From NCBI GenBank assembly GCA_019359035.1, contig JAHHIC010000078.1:1-39698 (forward strand): a DNA stretch of 39,698 bases. The letters run 5' to 3'. Below, piece after piece: positions 8,353 to 16,947 of this stretch. The stretch comes from Scytonematopsis contorta HA4267-MV1 (GTDB taxonomy: Bacteria > Cyanobacteriota > Cyanobacteriia > Cyanobacteriales > Nostocaceae). The notes below the pieces were generated by a model. That model did no database searches. It saw only the letters and a list, made by a program, of their open reading frames with translations, and was not told where the DNA came from. How positions within the stretch are numbered: the stretch's first letter is position 1; each line of letters starts with the position of its first letter. Made by a program: the position numbers and the translations under genes.

Positions 8353-9245
8353 TGCAAATATGATTTGAAAATGTAAACTAACCGTATTCCTATCTTTGGT
8401 TGGTAATTGGCAGTTTTCATAGTTCCTTCTGTGAGCAGTTCATGACAACAACTTGTCGTTAATAACTACCTAGTAATGACATAAGTTGTAATACAGCAAT
8501 CATATATTTCATCCAAATAAATATACATGCTGTTACTAACCGCCTACTTTAAAAGCTTACTGGCTAAGGATTATTTAAGTATTAATTATTATCATTAAAT
8601 CTTTCTTAAGCCAGAGGATAGGGGGTAAACCTAAGTGTTAAATATTTAACTACATAGAAGCAAAATTTCAATATCTTAAAATGTGTGAATAAAAAAAAAT
8701 TTTCTGGGTGCTAAAACCTCTGTTAATAATCATCGCATATTAGATAAGATATTTAGACAGCTTGTTTACCAATAACAGCAGCTTCAATAGTTAGTTTTAG
8801 GGGGTCTACTGGCAAAATGCAAATCATTTTCTATTTTTATGTATCAAAAACACAGTACCTTGAAATCGTAAGCGTGAAGTCAGCTTAATTTGATACATTT
8901 TTACCACTGTATTACTGACGTAGTTGACCTGAACGCTCCCTTATAAAGGCTGATTAGTCAATAGCCTACTTGTAGTCTTTTTTTCGAGATAAAAAAATAA
9001 GAGTGCCGTACAAAAAATTAAAGTTGTTATATGATAGTATGCACTTCTACTCGAAGAAAAAGCTGTTGATTACCTCAAGCTAGGGTTAAATCCCTGATAA
9101 ACAAAGCGACCAACGGGTTCTTTGGAAGCTTTTTTATCTACCGACTTTTGCGGGATTATTAGAGCGCAAGAGTGTATTTTGATACTTAATATTCAAGTTG
9201 AACACACAGCCTTTTAAATTATTCAGCCTCGTGAGGTTATTAGCC
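8353..9245. other. Long intergenic region without a recognisable gene
   Basis: About 0.9 kb, very AT-rich, with no ORF that looks coding on either strand and no tRNA. It lies downstream of two CRP-type sites and upstream of the secreted Pro/Thr-rich gene at 9246. It could hold a long 5' leader or a non-coding RNA. A T-run (about 8977-8984) follows a weak 5-bp hairpin (AGGCT/AGCCT, from 8946). I see no convincing terminator or riboswitch. Confidence 0.5.
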
Positions 9246-10100
9246 ATGCACGTCAGAGTAGAAAGAAAAAACATAAAAATAGTAGTCCGTAGTTTCCTCA
9301 CATTAGCGTTATTGATGTCTGCGGAAGCTGCTATGGGTAATTTTGCGGATGCTCAAGAGCTTGCTCAAGTAGAAATACCAGTACAGGCGCCAGGGAAAAC
9401 TCCAGTAAAAACCCCAGTACAAGCTCCTGCCGTGACGCCGGGGCAAACACCAGTCACAACTCCAGTACAAACACCAGTCACAACTCCGGAGCAAACTCCA
9501 AGTAGGACGCCAGTACCACCATCTTTGAGAAGACCATCCTTGACAACACCTGTTTCTCCCCAAAGAGCGGCAAACAAAATTTGTGCTTTTGATTCGGTGG
9601 AAAACTTGTTGCCTTCCATAAGAAATAAACAAAATCCTTCACCCTTGGATTACTTGGCTGAGCAAGGATTTACTCAAAGTCCAGATGGTTCTTGGGTCTG
9701 TTATGTAAGCGACCCGAAAAATCCGGGACGTTACTATACTTTGTTTAAAGTTCAAGAAACAAATGGAAGGTTAGTCGCAAGCTCGTTTCTAGAAGGTGGC
9801 AATTTGTCTAAGGGGCAAGATAATCGCAGCTTGGACTTCTTCATGATGATAGTTAAAAATCATACAAATACAAAGGATGGAAACCGTCAAAGTATCCGGA
9901 AGTATCTAGAGTCTTTCGTATCTTTGGTAGAACAAGGGAAAGTACCAGCCACTCGTCGTGGATACCTTTTTGACCAACCAAGTCGTAGTTTTGTTATCTA
10001 TCACCCTTTAGAAGGAGGAGAATTAAAAGGAACAGCAATCACCATTAATATTAATTCCCCACAGCGAGCAATTTCTAACTCTGCGGCTGAGGCTAAGTAG
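9246..10100 (+). CDS. Secreted protein with N-terminal Thr-Pro-rich tract
   Basis: An exported protein of 284 aa of unknown function. Residues 1-36 are a signal peptide (basic start, hydrophobic VVRSFLTLALLMSAEAA, likely cleavage after ADA). Residues about 42-105 form a low-complexity stalk of TPV/TPVQ/APG repeats. Residues 110-284 are a folded domain with only two cysteines, C113 (KICAF) and C152 (WVCYV), a likely disulfide pair, plus a stretch reading PDGSWVCYVSDPKNPGRYY. The open frame extends to a TTG at 9198, but the ATG at 9246 gives a better signal peptide and has GAGG upstream. It lies 85 bp before the PEP-CTERM gene and shares the Pro/Thr-rich style, so the two probably form one transcript and act together at the cell surface. 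Confidence 0.75.
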   Translation: MHVRVERKNIKIVVRSFLTLALLMSAEAAMGNFADAQELAQVEIPVQAPGKTPVKTPVQAPAVTPGQTPVTTPVQTPVTTPEQTPSRTPVPPSLRRPSLTTPVSPQRAANKICAFDSVENLLPSIRNKQNPSPLDYLAEQGFTQSPDGSWVCYVSDPKNPGRYYTLFKVQETNGRLVASSFLEGGNLSKGQDNRSLDFFMMIVKNHTNTKDGNRQSIRKYLESFVSLVEQGKVPATRRGYLFDQPSRSFVIYHPLEGGELKGTAITININSPQRAISNSAAEAK

Positions 10101-10185
10101 ATAGTAACTATGAACTGTCTTGACAAAAAACGATTTTGTTTCACTTAATCAAAAAAAATACCCAGTACCCACCTACCCGACAACA

Positions 10186-11799
10186 ATGCAACGTTTTCCC
10201 AAAAAACAGCTTCCTCTTACCAAGAGTGCTTTTAAAATAACAGGCTTAACACTATCCTCTGTAGCGGCAGTTATAACTGGCTGTCAGTCCGCGTTTGCCC
10301 AATTAAATAATGGTCTTAGAATCGGTAATTACGGAATCCCCACCGGACAAGAGCTAAATCTTCTTTATTATCAGTTGTCTGGACGCCCCTTAAATCAAAT
10401 GCAAGTCATTCCTCGGTGTGACTTAGGATTTGGTGGTGGTTGCAACAAGTCTGGAACTGTACTCCAGCAATTAGTTGACTCTAATCGTGGGCAAAATTTC
10501 AATAATCTTTTATTACGGGCTGCTGGTGGGGAAGAAAATTTCCGCAGGTTTGCCGCTTTCTACGGAAATAATCCGCGACTTGACCAGGTTCCATATTCCT
10601 CTTTTTGGCGAAACGATAACCCCTTTATTCTTGACTCATACAAATATGTTTTAGGGCAGCCAGTTGGTCGTAATCCCGTAGATGGCTTAGGAACAGTAAC
10701 CAGAAATTTCCATTGGTCGCCATTAACAGGAAATAATAACGCTCTTAGCCCTCGTAATGGGTTATTAGACTTTAAATATTCTTACGGACGCTTATTATTT
10801 GAAGAAGTATCAAAAATACCTAATCTTGAACAGCAAATCCGGTCGCTGAATATGCCACCTGATATGACTAGGTTTTATATAAGAAACCTCAATAATGGGT
10901 TGCAAGCTTTAAGAAGTGGTAATGATGAACTGCTGCAACAACGTATTTTAGAAGTACTTTCTGCTCCATTCCCACATAACGATGGAGACTTCGGACGCGC
11001 ACTTGCCGGAATTCCTGCTGATTTCAATGCGGTTTCTGGGCTTGGGTTACCTGGAGAAGCGTTTGCAGGAACAGCTCCTGGTTTATTGCCACCAGAAGCT
11101 ATAACCCCTGGTCTTCCTACCGTTGCCCAAGGAGAAATCTTAACACCCGATAGGGGTGGTGACCGTTTCCCATTTGGCTGGTTACTGGGTCTGATTCCCT
11201 TAGGTTTACTCATTGGATTACTTGCTGGGGGAGGAGGAGATGATAATAGCTCGGATAATCAGCCTCCGACGGAAGTTGCTGTCGTCCCAACTCCAACTCC
11301 GACGCCACCAACTGAGACTCCAGTCCCCACACCTACACCTACGTTAACCCCACCGGTTTCGGTTCCTACACCTACACCACCAGTTCCCACACCTACACCT
11401 ACATTAACCCCACCGGTTTCGGTTCCTACACCTACACCAACACCACCAGTTCCTACACCGACACCTACGTTAACTCCACCGGTTCCGACACCTACACCTA
11501 CACCTCCGGTTCCCACACCTACACCTACACCTCCGGTTCCGACACCGACACCCCCGGTTCCGACACCGACACCTACGTTAACTCCACCAGTTCCGACACC
11601 GACACCGACACCGACACCACCAGTTCCTACACCAACTCCTCCGGTTCCCACACCACCCGTTCCCACTCCACCCGTTCCCACTCCGAAACCACCAACTGTT
11701 AGAGTACCGGAGCCTTCTGCTACTGCTGGTCTTTTGTCTTTGTTGGTGTTAATAGGTTTACAGCGCGGATATAAGCGTCGCTTTAAAAATGCGAAGTAA
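10186..11799 (+). CDS. Surface protein with PT-repeat linker and PEP-CTERM sorting signal
   Basis: A protein of 537 aa from the ATG at 10186 (a TTG at 10120 would add 22 residues). The N-terminal export signal ends in SAFA-Q at residue 38. A lipobox-like ITGC at residue 33 makes a lipoprotein an alternative. Residues 39-320 are a globular domain that I do not recognise. Residues 331-347 (GWLLGLIPLGLLIGLLA) are a membrane segment. About 368-505 are almost pure PTPTPPVPTP repeats. The C-terminus VPEPSATAGLLSLL, then a basic GYKRRFK tail, is a PEP-CTERM signal, which is normally cut by an exosortase. No exosortase lies in the window. Together with the gene before it, this suggests an exported, possibly glycosylated, surface component. 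The 3' end is followed by nested palindromes and a terminator. Confidence 0.75.
   Translation: MQRFPKKQLPLTKSAFKITGLTLSSVAAVITGCQSAFAQLNNGLRIGNYGIPTGQELNLLYYQLSGRPLNQMQVIPRCDLGFGGGCNKSGTVLQQLVDSNRGQNFNNLLLRAAGGEENFRRFAAFYGNNPRLDQVPYSSFWRNDNPFILDSYKYVLGQPVGRNPVDGLGTVTRNFHWSPLTGNNNALSPRNGLLDFKYSYGRLLFEEVSKIPNLEQQIRSLNMPPDMTRFYIRNLNNGLQALRSGNDELLQQRILEVLSAPFPHNDGDFGRALAGIPADFNAVSGLGLPGEAFAGTAPGLLPPEAITPGLPTVAQGEILTPDRGGDRFPFGWLLGLIPLGLLIGLLAGGGGDDNSSDNQPPTEVAVVPTPTPTPPTETPVPTPTPTLTPPVSVPTPTPPVPTPTPTLTPPVSVPTPTPTPPVPTPTPTLTPPVPTPTPTPPVPTPTPTPPVPTPTPPVPTPTPTLTPPVPTPTPTPTPPVPTPTPPVPTPPVPTPPVPTPKPPTVRVPEPSATAGLLSLLVLIGLQRGYKRRFKNAK
11286..11695 (+). repeat. Minisatellite encoding the Pro-Thr tract
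   Basis: A region built from CCNACN-type hexamers with higher-order units (CCGGTTCC/CCAGTTCC boundaries) coding for PTPTP and PPVPTP blocks. It lies wholly inside the PEP-CTERM gene. The long Gly/Val-rich ORF on the opposite strand (11259-11972) is a shadow of this repeat. Length variation by slippage in multiples of three would keep the frame. Confidence 0.85.
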
Positions 11800-11842
11800 A
11801 TAACCGTTGGGTGGGGTCGCTTACTGCAAAGAAAACCCCACC

Positions 11843-12008
11843 CAATACTGCGAAGGTTTTGCCTAAAAAGAAGATAATACGTAGGTTGGGTTGAGGCACG
11901 AACGCGAGTGCGTCCGATAAAGGATAACCCAACAAATACAACGTTTCGGTTGGGTTTCCGTCCCGTCCTCAACCCAACCTACAAATACTCAAAACCTTCG
12001 CAGTATTG
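11843..12008. repeat. Triple nested inverted repeat (dispersed element copy 1)
   Basis: Three perfect inverted pairs are nested. Outer: 19 bp (11843-11861 with 11990-12008). Middle: 16 bp (GTAGGTTGGGTTGAGG at 11881-11896 with 11967-11982). Inner: 8 bp (AACCCAAC at 11926-11933 with 11949-11956). The middle element (11881-11982) belongs to a family also present at 30516-30637 and 36792-36913, and shares the block GCGTCCGATAAA with the last of these. Confidence 0.85.
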
Positions 12009-12009
12009 A

Positions 12010-12047
12010 AACCCCACCCCCAACCTAGGCTGGGGGTGGGGTTTTTT
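12010..12047 (+). terminator. Strong intrinsic terminator after the PEP-CTERM gene
   Basis: A perfect 13-bp stem (12010-12022 with 12031-12043, beginning AACCCCACCCCCA) with an 8-base loop is followed by TTTTTT. It lies between convergent genes. On the minus strand the left arm ends in AA only, so the terminator works best for plus-strand transcripts. Confidence 0.85.
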
Positions 12048-12163
12048 ATATTGGGACGAGAGAGATGTTTGCCATGATTGTTGTAAGTGGTGATGGATTT
12101 CAACCTCTATTGGCCAACATTATTCCCCCAGGTTAGGGGAAAAATTGCAACATCTCTACAAGC

Positions 12164-12778
12164 CTATTTACATCTTCTTAATTGATAATGAACTCTGGTA
12201 GTAACTTTGTTAGATTGACTATCTACGGTTAACGCATTATAGCCTGTGGGTCTTCCTGATAAGCCTATACGAGTACTTACTGTCATTGGAACTTCTGCTC
12301 CACATTGTGTGTATGCTGTTGCAATATTGTCATGCACAATTGTGTAGTCACGCTCCAAATTTCTTTGGAAGTTATAATTACGATTCACGTCGAAACCACC
12401 CGCACCTGGAATATAGTATCGTGCTCTAAATTGTCCATTAGCTCCACCGCGAGTATCGGCATAGCCTCTATGTTCAACTTTATAAAATGATGCACTGAAT
12501 CCACGAGGAAGCTTCAGTTTTACCGATACTGAACAGTTATTTTGTTGTGCGAATGGTACTTGCTGATTAGCTGGTGCTAGATTAGCTTGAAACTTATCAA
12601 ATAGTAATTCTAATGTTTGGTTATCTGAAGAAATTAAAGACCCAACTGACCCAGAAGGGCAACCAGTTCCTGCATAGGTAAAACCACTAATTTTTACTTG
12701 TTGAGCAGGGTTTGCAATTGCTGTTCCTGCGCCTAAAAAACCTAACGCAAAAACACCTAACAATATTTTTTTCAGCAT
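12164..12778 (-). CDS. Secreted DUF4360 protein
   Basis: A protein of 204 aa with a clear signal peptide (MLKKILLGVFALGFLGAGTAIA, cleavage near residue 22). The mature part fits the DUF4360 pattern: VKISGFTYAGTGCPSGSVGSLIS, then LELLFDKFQA, NNCSVSVKLKLPRGF, and a late cysteine pair (TQCGAEV, RRCK). Such proteins are small, disulfide-bonded, exported proteins known from fungi, actinomycetes and cyanobacteria. Their function is not established. It is convergent with the PEP-CTERM gene and separated from mysE by 600 bp, so it is probably an independent unit. The start is the ATG at 12778, with no clear Shine-Dalgarno. Confidence 0.8.
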   Translation of the reverse strand: MLKKILLGVFALGFLGAGTAIANPAQQVKISGFTYAGTGCPSGSVGSLISSDNQTLELLFDKFQANLAPANQQVPFAQQNNCSVSVKLKLPRGFSASFYKVEHRGYADTRGGANGQFRARYYIPGAGGFDVNRNYNFQRNLERDYTIVHDNIATAYTQCGAEVPMTVSTRIGLSGRPTGYNALTVDSQSNKVTTRVHYQLRRCK

Positions 12779-13130
12779 ATACTTAATTTTCTAGGTTATC
12801 CATGTAATAAGATACAAACCATCTTTTAAAAGTTCCGCACACTTTCAAAAAAAATGTCTTATTACTATCGATAAGTAGAAAACCTTTATCAAATAAAGCA
12901 TACATCCTTTATTGTCAATGAAAATACAATTATTGACTCAGATTTTTTGCTAAAAACAAAAATCAAGATTTGTTAATTGTCTGGAACATAGAAGCAAACT
13001 TGAGGGTTAATGCGAGAGAAAATGTGCTGTTTAGATGAAGGTATAAAGCCTAGAGTTATTCGCTGGTAAAGGTTTTAGCTGTAATAAATATCAATAAATT
13101 AACCTTTGAATATAAATATGTATACTTTGC

Positions 13131-13330
13131 AAGTACCCTTAATGGGTATCTTATGGTCACTTTAATTAATTGATTTCTTGACAAATATATATTTAGAATA
13201 AATGGTATCAGCACAATTATATAAAGCTTGCTAGTACCCCGAAGGGTTATTTTATGGATATTTGGGAAAGTTTTTTATTTGAACAAGGTTTATTTAGAAT
13301 AAATACTTATCAACATAAATGGATGTGATG
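13131..13330. repeat. Degenerate 100-bp tandem duplication with a conserved hairpin
   Basis: Two halves (13131-13230 and 13231-13330) align at an offset of 100-101 bp. Each begins AAGTACCC or TAGTACCC, and shares GGGTA/GGGTTAT, TTATGG and a later TTTAGAATAAAT block. Each half carries a small hairpin, ACCC-TTAAT-GGGT in the first and ACCC-CGAA-GGGT in the second. This is in the 600-bp gap between DUF4360 and mysE, which otherwise holds nothing I can name. Confidence 0.55.
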
Positions 13331-13334
13331 AAAT

Positions 13335-13364
13335 TGTAGAGACGCGAAATTTACGGTCTCTACA
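13335..13364. repeat. Dispersed palindrome, GTAGAGAC family (copy 1)
   Basis: GTAGAGAC at 13336-13343 and GTCTCTAC at 13356-13363 form an 8-bp stem around an AT-rich centre. Related copies are at 27365-27396 and 36071-36096. It starts 19 bases past the mysE stop and could form a hairpin at the end of the mys transcript. Confidence 0.8.
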
Positions 13365-13382
13365 TACTGCTAATTTAAAAAT

Positions 13383-16300
13383 CTAAATTTCTAGGCATTT
13401 TCCTAGGTTTTCAGCTAAAGCAGCAACGTTTGGTTCCAGAACAAATGAATAATGATGTCCTGGGACTAGATGAATTTCCACATCATCAGCAGCAAGTACT
13501 GAAAATAACTCAACCCATACCATCGTTGGGTCAGGAGCCATAATATGTTTTTCTTTAGCTCGAAAGACTGTCACTTTACCAGGATAAGGTTGACGTTGGT
13601 AGGAATATGTAGCTTTGAGAGTACCTACTAAAACATCTAAAATACGTCGGTTATCTTGTCTTTCTACTCCAGGGGGAAAAATTTTCGCTTCTCTTGCTTT
13701 ATCGATAATATAGTTAAGGCGTTCCTCGATGCTTAAATGTTCCATTTCTGTCGGGGATACTAAATTATCTTCGCCAAACATCCCACCAAAAACACGAGAA
13801 AGCACCCCAACTAGATATTTATTGTCGATGTTTTTATTTTTATCTAGCAGGATAGGGACGTAGGAATCAAGAATCGCTAATAATGATATTTCATGTCCCT
13901 GACGCTGGAGTTGTTGTGCAACCTCGTAAGCAACAACACCCCCAAATGACCAACCACCTACTTGATAGGGTCCCTCTGGCTGAACGGTTTGAATTGCTTT
14001 TACGTAAATCGCAGCCATTTCTTCCACTGTTGTTAGGGGTTCCTCATCTCCGTAGAAACCTCGCGCTTGCAAACCATAAAATGGCTGTTCGGTTCCCAAG
14101 TACCTTGCTAAAGTAAAGTAACAAAGCACATGACCACCTGCTGGATGGACGCAGAAAAACGGACGCTTGTTACCTTTGGGTTGAATGGCTACCAGTGGTG
14201 AATTAGTATAAGTGCTGGTCGCATTTAGCAGAATTTCGCCTAATTGTTCAATTGTCCCATGTGTGAACAAGGTCGCTAAGGGAAGTTCTCGTCCAAATTT
14301 TTCGGCGATCGCACTCATTAGGGATATTGCTTTTAGGGATGTGCCTCCTAATTCAAAGAAGTTATCGCGCACACTGACGTTTGTTAAATGTAAAATTTCG
14401 CACCAAGTATCAGCAAGTTGGCGTTCTAAATCATTGCGCGGTAGAATAATACTTTCGCCAATTTTTTTAACAGCAAACTCAATCTGTGAAAGTGCTTTTC
14501 TATCGACTTTACCGCTAGGTGTCAATGGGATGCTATCGACAATATTAAACACTGTTGGCAGCATAAATTCAGGGAGTTTTGCCTTGAGGAAATCCCGCAA
14601 ATCATTCACTAGGGGTTGTATCTCATGAGGCACAACATACGCAACCAAATATTGATTACCCTCGCAATCTCGTTGAATTACAACTACAGCTTCCCGTAAT
14701 AGAGGTTGTTGCACCAAAATTGCTTCAATTTCCCCTAACTCAATTCTAAAACCCCGTAATTTAACTTGGTGGTCACAACGACCGATGTATTCAATATTTC
14801 CATCAGGTAAAAATCGTGCTACATCCCCAGTTTTATACATCCTTCCCTCTGTGAAAGGGTTATCTGTAAAACGCTCGGCAGTTAAATCTAAACGATTAAA
14901 ATAACCTCTAGCTACACCAATACCACCAATGTAAAGTTCCCCAGCTACACCAATAGGAACAGGTTGCAGGTATTTATCTAAAACATAAATTTGTGTGTTA
15001 GCAATTGGACGACCGATGGGTACTGTATTATATTTATACAATAATTTAGACTGTGGTTGACATTGCCAAAAAGTGACATCAATTGCCGCTTCCGTCGGTC
15101 CATATAAATTATGAAGCTCGCAATTTAGACGTGTAAAAAACCTCTCCTGCAAATCCATCGATAGTGCTTCACCGCTACAAATCACCCGTCGTAGGGACTG
15201 ACACTGCTGCGGAAGACTTTTATTTTCCAAAAATACGTGAAGCATTGAAGGTACAAAATGCAACGTAGTAATATTTTCTCCAGAAATAATATTCGTTAAA
15301 TAAATACTATCGCGATGTCCACCTGGTAGAGCTATTACTAACCGTGCTCCTGTTGTCAAAGTCCAGAAAAACTCCCAAACTGAAACATCAAAACTAAATG
15401 GAGTTTTTTGTAAAACACTGTCATCAGATTTTAAACTATAAGCATCTTGCATCCACAACAAGCGATTGCAAATTCCACGATGAGTATTCATTACTCCCTT
15501 TGGCTTACCTGTCGAACCAGAAGTATAAATTACATAAGCCAAATTTTCTGGTTTCACCAATGATTTGGGGTTACTATCATTAGTAGAAGCAATTTTCTCC
15601 CAATCAGTATCCAAACATATTAATTTTCTTAACCCTCTCTCGTCACAAAAGAGAGATTCAATTAACTTACTTTGAGTTAATAGCACCGACACTTGGGAAT
15701 CTTCCAACATGTAAGTTATTCGCTCTTGAGGATAATCAGGGTCTATTGGTACATAAGCACCGCCAGCTTTGAGAATTCCCAATAACCCGACAACCATATC
15801 AAGACTGCGTTCAATACAAATACCCACCAAATCATCAGGTTGAATTCCCAGATATTGTAAATAATACGCTAATTGATTAGCACGAGAATTAAGTTCGCTG
15901 TAAGTAAGTTGAGTATCAGCGAATTTTACAGCAACAGCATTGCCGTTTTTAGCAACTTGTGCTTCAAACATTTCATGAAGACACAACGATAAATCATAGT
16001 CAATTTTCGTATCGTTCCAGGAAAATAATAATTGTTCCCGTTCTTCATTACTTAATAAAGATAGCTTTGTTACTGGGGTTTGGGAATTAGCAATTATTGC
16101 TGTCAGCAAATTTTGGAAATGTCCCATGAAACGGCTTATTTCCGAACTATCAAATAAGTCAGAATTGTATTTGAAGTTACAAACAGCAGAATCATCCAAA
16201 GCTAAAACTTCCAAACTCAAATCAAATTCCGCACGTTGTAGGAGAATTTCAGAATAATTACAGTTTGAAGACTCATTAAATAATTTTTCTACATTTGTTA

Positions 16301-16751
16301 GTGTCTGTAGTTCTTGGTAAGCAAAAGCAACTTGGCAAATAGGAGAATGCGTAAAGTTGACATTTGGCTCTAATTCTTGAGCTAAAAGAGAAAATGTATA
16401 TTCATTATGCTTTAAAGTATTGTTCCAAACTTCTTGGTTTTTTATAATTAAATCCTGCGAACTTTCCCATCCTTGTATGCTTAAGCGTAAAGGTAGTACA
16501 TTAGAAAAGTTGCCAATAATATTTGAATCAACAATATCATGTAGCTGAGTTTGTAAGCCAATGGTAATATCTTCTTCCTGGGTGTAGCGATGCAATAAAA
16601 TTTGCAGTATTACTAATAATATAACTGCCACATTAGTTTTTTCAGCCTCAGCTAAAGTCTGTAATTCTTTGTAAATTTGAGGCGTAATTGTCAAACTTTG
16701 TACAGCACCATTATAAGTACGTACTCCTGGAGGTGTAAGCAAACTTTTCAT
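13383..16751 (-). CDS. mysE: NRPS-like MAA synthetase MysE (partial C, A, PCP, TE)
   Basis: A protein of 1122 aa that joins an amino acid to mycosporine-glycine. Residues 1-240 are the C-terminal half of a condensation domain, without the HHxxxDG active site. The adenylation domain spans about 255-755: YTSGSTGKPKG at 409-419, FDVSVWE at 454-460, YGPTE at 550-554, TGDVARF from 641, PSGKVDRKAL at 745-754. The pocket residues read D-V-W-H-I-S-L-I-D-K, close to the serine code DVWHFSLVDK. The carrier domain has Ser805 (LGGTSLKAIS). The thioesterase (about 863-1122) has GWSFGG (Ser935) and a C-terminal HHYSF histidine. In Anabaena the enzyme makes shinorine from serine and, as I recall, has only A-PCP-TE, so the half C domain is notable. 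Last gene of the operon, 196 bp after mysC. Confidence 0.93.
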   Translation of the reverse strand: MKSLLTPPGVRTYNGAVQSLTITPQIYKELQTLAEAEKTNVAVILLVILQILLHRYTQEEDITIGLQTQLHDIVDSNIIGNFSNVLPLRLSIQGWESSQDLIIKNQEVWNNTLKHNEYTFSLLAQELEPNVNFTHSPICQVAFAYQELQTLTNVEKLFNESSNCNYSEILLQRAEFDLSLEVLALDDSAVCNFKYNSDLFDSSEISRFMGHFQNLLTAIIANSQTPVTKLSLLSNEEREQLLFSWNDTKIDYDLSLCLHEMFEAQVAKNGNAVAVKFADTQLTYSELNSRANQLAYYLQYLGIQPDDLVGICIERSLDMVVGLLGILKAGGAYVPIDPDYPQERITYMLEDSQVSVLLTQSKLIESLFCDERGLRKLICLDTDWEKIASTNDSNPKSLVKPENLAYVIYTSGSTGKPKGVMNTHRGICNRLLWMQDAYSLKSDDSVLQKTPFSFDVSVWEFFWTLTTGARLVIALPGGHRDSIYLTNIISGENITTLHFVPSMLHVFLENKSLPQQCQSLRRVICSGEALSMDLQERFFTRLNCELHNLYGPTEAAIDVTFWQCQPQSKLLYKYNTVPIGRPIANTQIYVLDKYLQPVPIGVAGELYIGGIGVARGYFNRLDLTAERFTDNPFTEGRMYKTGDVARFLPDGNIEYIGRCDHQVKLRGFRIELGEIEAILVQQPLLREAVVVIQRDCEGNQYLVAYVVPHEIQPLVNDLRDFLKAKLPEFMLPTVFNIVDSIPLTPSGKVDRKALSQIEFAVKKIGESIILPRNDLERQLADTWCEILHLTNVSVRDNFFELGGTSLKAISLMSAIAEKFGRELPLATLFTHGTIEQLGEILLNATSTYTNSPLVAIQPKGNKRPFFCVHPAGGHVLCYFTLARYLGTEQPFYGLQARGFYGDEEPLTTVEEMAAIYVKAIQTVQPEGPYQVGGWSFGGVVAYEVAQQLQRQGHEISLLAILDSYVPILLDKNKNIDNKYLVGVLSRVFGGMFGEDNLVSPTEMEHLSIEERLNYIIDKAREAKIFPPGVERQDNRRILDVLVGTLKATYSYQRQPYPGKVTVFRAKEKHIMAPDPTMVWVELFSVLAADDVEIHLVPGHHYSFVLEPNVAALAENLGKCLEI

Positions 16752-16826
16752 AGTTTTAAATGGTAGAAACGCATTGAACTTGAATATTAGCAGATTAACC
16801 GCACAGCGGAGTTATCCAAAAACAGG

Positions 16827-16870
16827 GGGACAGTTATCTTAAAGCAGCGGGACAGTTATCTTAAAGCAGC
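16827..16870. repeat. Two 22-bp direct repeats between mysC and mysE
   Basis: GGGACAGTTATCTTAAAGCA opens an identical 22-bp unit at 16827-16848 and 16849-16870. A degenerate relative (CAGCGGAGTTATCC) lies just before. The repeats lie in the leader of mysE, about 75 bases from its start codon, where no Shine-Dalgarno is visible. Confidence 0.85.
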
Positions 16871-16947
16871 GGGCTGGAAGCTACAATAACAACAAAAAGC
16901 GGATATTTTATTAATATTTGAGTTACCTCCTCATCTCTCCCTTTACT

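Noticed and set aside
10110-10148. Short upstream ORF (12 codons) before the PEP-CTERM gene
   Set aside because: It has an ATG but no Shine-Dalgarno and no conservation evidence. It overlaps the alternative TTG start, so it is probably chance.
11259-11972. Gly/Val-rich 237-aa ORF on the minus strand
   Set aside because: It is the complement of the Pro-Thr minisatellite in the PEP-CTERM gene and runs on into dispersed repeats. It has no independent signals.
13883-15583. Several plus-strand ORFs of 61-138 aa
   Set aside because: All lie opposite the well-conserved mysE coding region.
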